A stretch of 5,078 bases of DNA from Deltaproteobacteria bacterium. GTDB taxonomy: Bacteria > Desulfobacterota > DSM-4660 > Desulfatiglandales > B25-G16. The DNA is taken from assembly GCA_020348625.1 (NCBI GenBank), contig CP070752.1, positions 506,591 to 511,668 of the forward strand. The letters are read 5' to 3'. Shown here piece by piece: positions 1-5,078 of this stretch. How positions within the stretch are numbered: the stretch's first letter is position 1; the number at the start of each line of letters is the position of its first letter. A program made the position numbers and the translations under genes. The notes beneath the pieces are model-generated. The model was given only the letters and a program-made list of their open reading frames with translations. It did no database searches and had not been told where the DNA came from.

Positions 1-793
1 CTTCATCAACGTTCCCCATACGGTCAGCGGACCGTCAATGGAATTCTTCAGGGAAGAGCTTGATACCTTGAGAAAATGCAGCGGAAGGTTCGCCCAGAAA
101 GGGATAACGGACAGCGATCTGAACGACGCCATAGAATTGTACAACGAAAACAGGGACAAGGCTGAAGATCTGTATGAATTACGGATGCAGGACCCGCCCC
201 TCATCACGGGCACGGAAATGTCCAAGATATTGACCGTTGGAATGAGCCTCCCGGTTGCCGAATCGAATGCGCTCTTTGACGACCTTTTGGCGGAATTGAG
301 GAAAAGAAAAGAGGCTCCCGTTTCCAAGGCACCTCGCATATTGGTTGACGGCGCTTGCATAGATAACATCGACTTCATCAAGCTCATTGAGGATAGTGGG
401 GCCAATGTGGTTGTAGACGGCCTCTGCATCGGCACCAGGGACTACTTGCCGCATACAGACCTTGGGGGTGATCCCCTCGATGCCCTCGCACGCCGGTATC
501 TTGATAAAATAAATTGCCCCCGGACGTATAGGGAAAAGGCGGAGGGAGCCTATGAGAAGGACCTTGCGTCACGATTCGGAAATATTGGCTCCTTAAGTGA
601 AACGTTCAAGGTTGATGGTGTTATCCTCTATGTCTACAAGTATTGTGACCCTTTCGGGTTTGAAGTTCCTGCACGGAAAGCATACCTTGATTCCCTTAAC
701 ATACCAGTGCTGTATCTAGAGGATGAATACTCAGCAGGCACCATTGGCCGATTGCGGACGAGGATTCAGGCATTTCTCGAGATGATTGCGTAA
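1..793 (+). CDS. 2-hydroxyacyl-CoA dehydratase / benzoyl-CoA reductase family subunit, HgdB/BcrC-like (5' partial)
   Basis: This is one of the two catalytic subunits of the radical-type dehydratase/reductase family, which carry [4Fe-4S] clusters and act on CoA thioesters in the cytoplasm. The open frame runs off the left edge: codons from base 2 read FINVPHTVSGPS before the first ATG at 38, so that ATG is internal and the true start lies outside. About 263 residues are visible against roughly 380 for the family. Counting from the ATG at 38, family landmarks are VDGACIDNIDF (103-113), the VVVDGLCIGTRDY block (124-136, like the usual DDLCTGSR), LARRYLDKINCP (150-161) and YKYCDPFGFEVP (200-211). 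C130 and C203 are likely cluster ligands; the N-terminal ligand would be upstream. The next gene encodes its partner subunit. Family membership is firm. Whether it is a dehydratase or a reductase, and on which acyl-CoA, is not determined. Confidence 0.93.
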   Translation, partial: FINVPHTVSGPSMEFFREELDTLRKCSGRFAQKGITDSDLNDAIELYNENRDKAEDLYELRMQDPPLITGTEMSKILTVGMSLPVAESNALFDDLLAELRKRKEAPVSKAPRILVDGACIDNIDFIKLIEDSGANVVVDGLCIGTRDYLPHTDLGGDPLDALARRYLDKINCPRTYREKAEGAYEKDLASRFGNIGSLSETFKVDGVILYVYKYCDPFGFEVPARKAYLDSLNIPVLYLEDEYSAGTIGRLRTRIQAFLEMIA

Positions 794-801
794 CTGCACC
801 G

Positions 802-812
802 CCCACGATGGG
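802..812 (+). other. Small hairpin in the spacer between the two catalytic-subunit genes
   Basis: CCCA-CGA-TGGG forms a 4-bp stem with a 3-base loop just after the stop codon of the HgdB/BcrC-like gene. No T-run follows, so it is not a convincing intrinsic terminator. It could be an mRNA-processing or stabilising element within one operon transcript, or chance. The rest of the 93-base spacer shows no promoter I would defend: TATAGG at 815-820 has no -35 box at proper spacing. Confidence 0.2.
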
Positions 813-870
813 AGTATAGGATGCTTTAGCGTATAGCCACATGAATACAACATACACAACTAATACCTTT

Positions 871-878
871 GGGGAGGT
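871..878 (+). promoter_or_regulatory. Strong Shine-Dalgarno site for the HgdA/BcrB-like subunit
   Basis: GGGGAGGT lies with its GGAGG core 9 bases upstream of the ATG at 887. It is the strongest ribosome binding site in the window. It fixes the start of the downstream gene and excludes the later in-frame Met at residue 26. Confidence 0.85.
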
Positions 879-886
879 TTTAGCAA

Positions 887-2293
887 ATGGCTGAGCAACA
901 GAAAACGGAAGAGAGAAAGAAGAGAAGAACTGCGACCGAGGCAGCCAGTAAAATCGGTGGCATGGTAAGGGCAGCTATCGGTGGTACGGTACGGGCAAAG
1001 CAAGAAGGGAAAAAGGTTGCCTACACCTTTATCGTGTGTACTTACGATGAAATAATTAGGGCTATGGACGTCGTGCCAGTCTGGACGGAAAACTATGCTG
1101 GCATATGCGGGGCAAAGCGGGATGCGGAACGATTTCTGGAAAGGGCGGAGTCCTTGGGCCTTTCACGGTCCCTGTGCACCTACGCCCTCTGTGGCCTGGG
1201 CTTTGACCAGTGGAGGGAAGAGTTGGGTGACATGCCTCCTGATGCCCCATGGGGAGGGCAAGCACGGCCCGATTTTATGCTCTCGAGTGGCCAGATTCTG
1301 TGTGACCCGAGAAACAAATGGTACCAGGCAGCTCAGCAATACATGCCGGACGTTCCTATCTATGATGTAGGTCTTCCCTATCCCCTTTATGAGGATGATA
1401 TTGAGGTTGCCGACGTGCAGGACTATTACATCAGGTATATTGTAGCGGAATTACGGGGGTTGGTGAAATTCCTGGAAGAACAAACCGGTAAGAAGATGGA
1501 CTACGATCGGCTCAAAGAGCTCGTTGATCTGGGGGAGAGGACCTGGAATCTGATCTGGGAAACCTATGAGCTCAGAAGGGCCGTGCCCACGCCAATGGGT
1601 ACCGGAGATGCCATGAATACGATGGTTCCCATGTGCTTTATGATGGGCACCCAGGAGGCATATGACTTCTACTTAGAGCTGAATAGGGAGCTCAAGGACA
1701 AAATTTCCAGAAAAGAGGGCGTTGTGGAGGATGAGAAATATCGACTCCTGTGGGGCGGGGGATTACCATCATGGTTTGCCCTGACCGACTTCAACTATTT
1801 CAATAGTAAGGGAGCCGTGTTTCCAGCTGAGACAACCTACCGCATGATTGAACCCATCTACAGGCTCGACATGCCTGATACCGATGACCCCATCGAACGC
1901 CTTGCTTGGAGATGGCTGAGATATTGGACCTACTGGTACGATAAGGCTAGGAAACGGCCCGGCTCGGAGCCAGACGTAGAGCGCTTAATACAGTATATTG
2001 AAGACTACCAGATTGACGGTGTTGTCATGCATGAGGCATTCTCGTGCAGGACCTGGCACCTTGGCCTGATTTGGCAATTGAATCAGTTACGAAAGATCTA
2101 CAAGCCGATCCCCGTATTAATATTGGGGCAGGACGGAAAGCAACGGGAAGAGAGCCGAGAACTTCCTTCCCTCATCCTTGAAAGCGATATTATTGACATA
2201 AGCTCCTACTCCGAGGTTGACACCCGGAACAGGATCGATGCCTTTATCGAGACCTTGGAACAAGTAAAGAAAAACAAGGCCGATCGCCGCTGA
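887..2293 (+). CDS. 2-hydroxyacyl-CoA dehydratase / benzoyl-CoA reductase family subunit, HgdA/BcrB-like
   Basis: This is the second catalytic subunit (468 aa), expected to pair with the upstream HgdB/BcrC-like protein and to receive electrons from the activator encoded next. Its length is close to HgdA of glutaconate fermenters (about 477 aa). Three cysteines fall where the family places [4Fe-4S] ligands: C97 in SLCTYA, C139 in ILCDPRNKWY (compare the C..TKWYE block of HgdA) and C387 in EAFSCRTWHLG. C51, C74, C102 and C250 are extra. Other family blocks are AGICGAKRDAE (71-81), EEQTGKKMDYDRLKELV (197-213), RLLWGGGLPSW (286-296) and YQIDGVVMHEAFSC (374-387). The N terminus is Lys/Arg-rich and lacks a signal peptide, so the protein is cytosolic. 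Residues 340-351 are unusually rich in Trp and Tyr. The start is supported by a strong ribosome binding site. The substrate is unknown; 2-hydroxyacyl-CoA dehydration and aryl-CoA reduction are both possible. Confidence 0.93.
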   Translation: MAEQQKTEERKKRRTATEAASKIGGMVRAAIGGTVRAKQEGKKVAYTFIVCTYDEIIRAMDVVPVWTENYAGICGAKRDAERFLERAESLGLSRSLCTYALCGLGFDQWREELGDMPPDAPWGGQARPDFMLSSGQILCDPRNKWYQAAQQYMPDVPIYDVGLPYPLYEDDIEVADVQDYYIRYIVAELRGLVKFLEEQTGKKMDYDRLKELVDLGERTWNLIWETYELRRAVPTPMGTGDAMNTMVPMCFMMGTQEAYDFYLELNRELKDKISRKEGVVEDEKYRLLWGGGLPSWFALTDFNYFNSKGAVFPAETTYRMIEPIYRLDMPDTDDPIERLAWRWLRYWTYWYDKARKRPGSEPDVERLIQYIEDYQIDGVVMHEAFSCRTWHLGLIWQLNQLRKIYKPIPVLILGQDGKQREESRELPSLILESDIIDISSYSEVDTRNRIDAFIETLEQVKKNKADRR

Positions 2294-2299
2294 GATGTT

Positions 2300-3139
2300 A
2301 TGTCATACTACTTTGCAGGCATTGACATAGGCTCTACCATGACCAAGGTGGTGATCATGAACGAAGGGATCATCTCCTCCATTGTAGGACCCACCGGCCC
2401 GGAACAGAGAAGATTGGCCAACAAGGTCATGGAAAATGCGCTGCGACAGGCTCACCTGCCTTTCGAGGCAATCACCTTTCTTGTGGCTACCGGCTACGGA
2501 AGGATCAACGTCCCCTTTGCGGACAAACAGGTGACGGAGATTAGCTGTCATGCCAAAGGGGTGGCGCACCTTTTCCCCGAATGTAGGACCATTATTGACA
2601 TCGGAGGGCAGGATTGCAAAGCGATCAAAATAGAGATGGGCAGGCCTGTAGATTTTGTCATGAATGACAAGTGCGCCGCCGGCACCGGCAGATTTCTGGA
2701 GGTTATTGCCGATGCATTGGGGGTTGCCATAGAGGATTTAAGTGGACTTGCATTGAAAAGCACACAGCCTGCACAAATAAGCAATATCTGCACGGTATTT
2801 GCCGAGCAAGAAGTGGTTTCTCGGTTAGCCGAGGGGGTTCCCCTTACTGATCTAGTAGCCGGAATCCTGGAATCATTGGCCAGCAGGATCTCACGGATGG
2901 TAAACAGATTGAAGGTGGCAAATGAGGTGGTGGTTACGGGAGGAGGGGCAAAAAACCCGGCCCTGGTAGAGGCACTTTCGCAAAAACTGGGTTTTGCCAC
3001 CCTAGTACCTGACGACCCTTTACTCACTGGCGCTATTGGCGCTGCCTTGCTGGGAAAAGATATCGCTCAAAAGGCAACGAACAAGGGTCTCCCCTTGGAG
3101 ACAAAAAAACGCTCCCTCGGGGAAATTGAAATCCTTTAA
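2300..3139 (+). CDS. ASKHA-type ATPase activator of a 2-hydroxyacyl-CoA dehydratase (HgdC/BcrD-like)
   Basis: This is the ATP-driven electron donor of the system (279 aa). In the family, a homodimer bridged by one [4Fe-4S] cluster hydrolyses ATP to push a single electron into the catalytic component. Visible motifs in order are the phosphate-1 loop GIDIGSTMTK (7-16), ATGYGR (63-68), EISCHAKG (80-87), the phosphate-2 loop DIGGQDCK (100-107), NDKCAAGTGRFLE (122-134), ICTVFAEQEV (163-172), the adenosine motif TGGGAKN (213-219) and GAIGAAL (244-250). C125 and C164 match the two cluster cysteines known in HgdC. The usual FAESEV reads FAEQEV here. A tail of about 29 residues follows GAIGAAL, longer than in HgdC. 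The gene begins 6 bases after the preceding stop with no good Shine-Dalgarno, suggesting translational coupling. A benzoyl-CoA reductase ATPase subunit is the alternative, but no second ATPase gene is seen. Confidence 0.94.
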   Translation: MSYYFAGIDIGSTMTKVVIMNEGIISSIVGPTGPEQRRLANKVMENALRQAHLPFEAITFLVATGYGRINVPFADKQVTEISCHAKGVAHLFPECRTIIDIGGQDCKAIKIEMGRPVDFVMNDKCAAGTGRFLEVIADALGVAIEDLSGLALKSTQPAQISNICTVFAEQEVVSRLAEGVPLTDLVAGILESLASRISRMVNRLKVANEVVVTGGGAKNPALVEALSQKLGFATLVPDDPLLTGAIGAALLGKDIAQKATNKGLPLETKKRSLGEIEIL

Positions 3140-3148
3140 CGCCCATTA

Positions 3149-3177
3149 GGGCTTGCCCACAAATACTGGCAAAGCCC
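3149..3177 (+). terminator. Probable intrinsic terminator between convergent genes
   Basis: GGGCTTGCC (3149-3157) pairs with GGCAAAGCCC (3168-3177), giving 9 bp with one bulged A at 3171 and a 10-base loop. On the + strand it is followed by a T-rich stretch (GCTTTAGATCTTTCTTTCTT), which is moderate rather than a pure T-run. It sits 10 bases after the activator stop codon and 4 bases before the stop of the convergent DUF6485-like gene. It probably ends the dehydratase operon and may also work on the - strand, though the T-tract there is poor. A smaller competing GCCC/GGGC hairpin (3141-3152) overlaps its left arm. Confidence 0.6.
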
Positions 3178-3180
3178 GCT

Positions 3181-3387
3181 TTAGATCTTTCTTTCTTGAA
3201 CTAATCTCGAAAAATGCTCAAAAGACCTGTCAAAGGTTGCCTCGGCAGCGTCAGGAAAACAGCATCCTGGCAGCTGCCTCATTTTGAGATGGTATACAAT
3301 ACACTCGCAACACACACCTTTGTTTGAGCACGGCTCATACGTGCAGTTGCATCTCTCAAGATTCTGTTCCTTTTTGCATTCCATCAT
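3181..3387 (-). CDS. Small cysteine-rich protein, DUF6485-like
   Basis: This 68-aa protein has nine cysteines: C4, C13, C15, C20, C26, C27, C29, C42 and C43. The core LERCNCTYEPCSNKGVCCEC (10-29), followed by YHLKMRQLPGCCFPD (32-46) and the tail TFDRSFEHFSRLVQ (51-64), resembles the DUF6485 family as I recall it. That family is a set of short cytosolic proteins of unknown function, frequent in anaerobes. There is no signal peptide or membrane segment. Cysteine spacing suggests metal (Zn or Fe-S) binding, which is inference. Two tandem ATGs open the frame. A GGAG at 3393-3396 is 5 bases from the first and 8 from the second, so the start may be 3384 (67 aa). The gene is divergent from the transglycosylase and convergent with the dehydratase operon, so it is probably its own transcription unit. 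Confidence 0.82.
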   Translation of the reverse strand: MMECKKEQNLERCNCTYEPCSNKGVCCECIVYHLKMRQLPGCCFPDAAEATFDRSFEHFSRLVQERKI

Positions 3388-3413
3388 AATAACTCCGCTC
3401 GGCTCACGCGCTC

Positions 3414-3442
3414 TTGAACACCTGGCCCAAATTTTGTATACC
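3414..3442 (+). promoter_or_regulatory. Candidate sigma70-type promoter for the transglycosylase gene
   Basis: TTGAAC (3414-3419) and TATACC (3437-3442) are separated by exactly 17 bases. They match TTGACA and TATAAT at four of six positions each. Transcription would begin near 3449, leaving an untranslated leader of about 35 bases. The location, in the only divergent gap of the window, supports a promoter here. The GTATAC at the -10 is palindromic, but I find no good -35 for the opposite direction. Confidence 0.45.
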
Positions 3443-3483
3443 CTAGAAACTCAAATCTAAGATATGAAATTACTGAGAAGCCT

Positions 3484-4371
3484 ATGAAATCTTTTTTATA
3501 TTCTCTTGTAATCGTATGCCTAGTAGCAATTCAGGCGGCTAACGTCAAGCCTGTCTTCGGAAAGGACATCGATCCGGCTGTTCACAAGCTCGTAAATCGC
3601 CTCATCCAGGACGGCCTCGATAAAGGATATCTTCAGGACCTTTTTTCCCGATCCGAGTTCAAGCTCGTGCCACAGGCAATCGCTCAGGGCCTGGTGAGAA
3701 AAGAGGCCACGCTTAATTATGGCCAGTTCTTGGAGAAGTACTCCGTGGATAGGACCATTTCCTACCTGAAAACCCATCGCACAACCCTCGATAAGATGGA
3801 GCGTGATTTTGGCGTCTCCGCCCCGCTGGTAGTGGCGATCCTATCCGTGGAGACATCGTGCGGAAGATATATGGGCTCCTTCGAAACCGTCGAAATTCTG
3901 GCAACCCAGGCGGTCTCTTTGGAGCCGGCAGTCTATAGGCAGATTATCGCGTACCTGTCGGCCCAAGAAAAACCAAACCCGGATGCCAGAAAAATAGAAA
4001 AGAAGCTTAAGAAGAAAAGCGCTAGGGCCTATAGGGAACTGAAAGCCCTGCTTGCTTTTTGCAAGGAACAAAACCGGGATCCCCTTACGGTGAAAGGCTC
4101 AATAGAAGGGGCTATCGGGCTCCCCCAGTTCCTTCCCTCAAACATCAAGAGATATGGATTTGACGGAAATGGTGATGGCACGATCGACCTGTTCCAGCAC
4201 AACGACGCCATTACCAGCGTTGCCTCGTTCCTCAAGGCCCACAAATGGAGAGAAGACAACGGCTATGAGCAGAAAAAGAAGATCATCCGCAAATACAACC
4301 CAAGCGATTATTATGCCGACACCGTACTCGAGCTGGCTGAACTGCTCGCCAATTACTGGCCCCAAGGGTGA
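3484..4371 (+). CDS. Exported lytic murein transglycosylase, MltB/Slt35-like
   Basis: The protein (295 aa) should cleave the MurNAc-GlcNAc bond of peptidoglycan in the periplasm, forming 1,6-anhydromuramyl ends. Residues 1 to about 26 form a signal peptide: Lys2, hydrophobic core FLYSLVIVCLVAIQAA, with cleavage probably between 19 and 26. The only early Cys (C12, context VIVC) does not fit a lipobox, so unlike E. coli MltB it is probably not a lipoprotein. The catalytic domain shows FGVSAPLVVAILSVETSCGR (109-128) with E123 as the expected catalytic acid, then KGSIEGAIGLPQFLPSNIKR (204-223). DGNGDGTIDLF (227-237) corresponds to the EF-hand-like calcium loop of Slt35. KYNPSDYYADTVLELA (270-285) closes the domain. 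A Lys-rich stretch (170-186) lies between the catalytic helix and the KGS block, where E. coli MltB is shorter. There is no peptidoglycan-binding domain at the C terminus. A weak AGAAG-like ribosome site precedes the ATG. Its neighbours are functionally unrelated. Confidence 0.93.
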   Translation: MKSFLYSLVIVCLVAIQAANVKPVFGKDIDPAVHKLVNRLIQDGLDKGYLQDLFSRSEFKLVPQAIAQGLVRKEATLNYGQFLEKYSVDRTISYLKTHRTTLDKMERDFGVSAPLVVAILSVETSCGRYMGSFETVEILATQAVSLEPAVYRQIIAYLSAQEKPNPDARKIEKKLKKKSARAYRELKALLAFCKEQNRDPLTVKGSIEGAIGLPQFLPSNIKRYGFDGNGDGTIDLFQHNDAITSVASFLKAHKWREDNGYEQKKKIIRKYNPSDYYADTVLELAELLANYWPQG

Positions 4372-4395
4372 ACCCATTCACTCTAAGCAATGGTT
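4371..4395. terminator. Weak hairpin across the convergent stop codons
   Basis: AACCCATT (4371-4378) can pair with AATGGTT (4389-4395): 7 bp with one bulged C and a 10-base loop. On the + strand a T-rich stretch (ATTTCTTTATTC) follows. It spans the stop codons of both the transglycosylase and the aldolase. It is low in G+C and may be chance, but the 11-base gap leaves little other room for a terminator. Confidence 0.25.
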
Positions 4396-5078
4396 ATTTC
4401 TTTATTCAGATATACATCCTGAATAGCATGAAATATGCGCACCCCCTCCTTGAGTGGTTTCTGGAATGTCTTCCTTCCTGTTATGAGGCCCATTCCGCCG
4501 CCTCTCTTATTTATGATCGCTGTCAGAACTGCATCGGCAAGATCGTTTTTTCCTGAAGGGCCACCTGAGTTTATAAGGCCAACCCTCCCCATATAGTTAT
4601 TAGCTACCTGATATCTGACCAGATCTATGGGGTTATCAGAGGTGAGCTCTTTGTAAACCAATTCATGGGTCTTGCCGAAATTCAAGGCTGTAAACCCACC
4701 ATTATTCTCGGGAAGCTTCTGCTTAATGATATCAGCCTCAATGGTCGCTCCCAAATGGTTAGCCTGCCCTGTAAGGTCGGCACTCACGTGATAATCGACG
4801 CCGTCTTTCTTGAAGGCGTTGTTCCTGAGGTAACACCACAAAACGGTGAACATCCCCAGCTCGTGGGCCATCTTAAATGCCTCGCTGACCTCCGTGATCT
4901 GCCGAGTCGCCTCCTCCGATCCATAGTAAATGGTAGCCCCTGCACCTACTGCTCCCAGATCAAATGCCTGCTCGATCTGTGCAAAGAAAACCTGATCATA
5001 CTTATTGGGATAGGTGAGCAATTCATTGTGATTGAACTTAACAATAAAGGGGATCTTGTGGGCATATTTCCTGCTTAC
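4383..5078 (-). CDS. fbaB: Class I fructose-bisphosphate aldolase, FbaB/DhnA type (5' partial)
   Basis: This metal-independent aldolase cleaves fructose 1,6-bisphosphate to dihydroxyacetone phosphate and glyceraldehyde 3-phosphate through a Schiff-base lysine, in cytosolic glycolysis or gluconeogenesis. The frame is open to the right edge. The visible 231 residues begin [20 protein letters not shown], matching the interior of E. coli FbaB (about 350 aa), so roughly 120 N-terminal residues lie outside. A TTG at 5021 is internal, not the start. Further matches to FbaB as I recall it are [100 protein letters not shown] and the C-terminal ITIA. The lysine in ADIIKQK (visible residue 119) is the likely Schiff-base residue by analogy with LsrF and archaeal aldolases. 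The C terminus is complete. Confidence 0.96.
   Translation of the reverse strand, partial: VSRKYAHKIPFIVKFNHNELLTYPNKYDQVFFAQIEQAFDLGAVGAGATIYYGSEEATRQITEVSEAFKMAHELGMFTVLWCYLRNNAFKKDGVDYHVSADLTGQANHLGATIEADIIKQKLPENNGGFTALNFGKTHELVYKELTSDNPIDLVRYQVANNYMGRVGLINSGGPSGKNDLADAVLTAIINKRGGGMGLITGRKTFQKPLKEGVRIFHAIQDVYLNKEITIA

Noticed and set aside
38..40. ATG as the start of the HgdB/BcrC-like gene
   Set aside because: The same frame is open to the left edge and encodes family-like sequence (NVPHT), and the protein from this ATG would lack over 100 N-terminal residues including a cluster ligand region.
815..820. TATAGG as a -10 box for an internal promoter ahead of the HgdA/BcrB-like gene
   Set aside because: The nearest -35-like hexamer (TTGCGT, 786-791) is 23 bases away, too far for a normal sigma70 promoter.
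2548..3027. 159-aa open frame on the - strand opposite the activator gene
   Set aside because: It lies entirely within a well-supported gene, shows no family motif, has low-complexity Ser/Thr/Ala composition and lacks a ribosome site I can defend.
3484..3525. Lipoprotein signal at C12 of the transglycosylase
   Set aside because: The residue before the Cys is Val rather than Gly, Ala or Ser, and position 12 leaves too short a hydrophobic region before it.
4154..4426. 90-aa + strand frame and the matching - strand frames over the transglycosylase 3' end
   Set aside because: They overlap the EF-hand and C-terminal region of a clear MltB-like protein and encode nothing recognisable; they are out-of-frame shadows.
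5019..5021. TTG as the start of the aldolase
   Set aside because: The 19 codons upstream of it to the window edge match the interior of E. coli FbaB ([12 protein letters not shown]), so the gene continues beyond the window.
1..5078. CRISPR array, insertion sequence, tRNA or other structured RNA gene
   Set aside because: No spaced direct repeats, transposase frames, terminal inverted repeats or cloverleaf-like sequence were seen in the intergenic gaps, all of which are under 100 bases.

Overview
The window looks like ordinary chromosomal DNA from an anaerobic bacterium. A Desulfobacterota-like (deltaproteobacterial) source is the best guess. The reasons are an oxygen-labile 2-hydroxyacyl-CoA dehydratase / benzoyl-CoA reductase-type gene set, a small Cys-rich DUF6485-type protein typical of anaerobes, and an MltB-like transglycosylase of a form I associate with that phylum. 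The taxonomic call is inference from gene content. No rRNA, tRNA, CRISPR, mobile element or phage gene is visible.

Region 1 (1-3139, + strand) holds three consecutive genes of one enzyme system: the C-terminal two-thirds or so of an HgdB/BcrC-type subunit (cut by the left edge), a complete HgdA/BcrB-type subunit, and a complete ASKHA ATPase activator of the HgdC/BcrD type. The two larger subunits would form the [4Fe-4S] catalytic component. The activator would use ATP hydrolysis to fire a single low-potential electron into it. Only one ATPase gene is seen and a hairpin follows it, so the layout fits an activator-plus-dehydratase system better than a four-subunit ATP-dependent benzoyl-CoA reductase. 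The substrate cannot be read from the sequence.

Region 2 (3140-3483) contains a hairpin that may terminate the convergent activator and DUF6485-like genes, then the small Cys-rich DUF6485-like gene on the - strand. A 96-base divergent intergenic stretch follows, with a plausible sigma70-type promoter facing right.

Region 3 (3484-4371, + strand) is an exported MltB/Slt35-type lytic transglycosylase with its catalytic Glu and an EF-hand-like calcium loop.

Region 4 (4383-5078, - strand) is the C-terminal part of an FbaB-type class I fructose-bisphosphate aldolase. It converges on the transglycosylase gene with only 11 bases between stop codons.

The genes fall into at least four transcription units. 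Only the three dehydratase-type genes form an evident functional group. I see no convincing new multi-gene system. The most interesting item is the orphan-substrate dehydratase/reductase module and its cysteine-rich neighbour.
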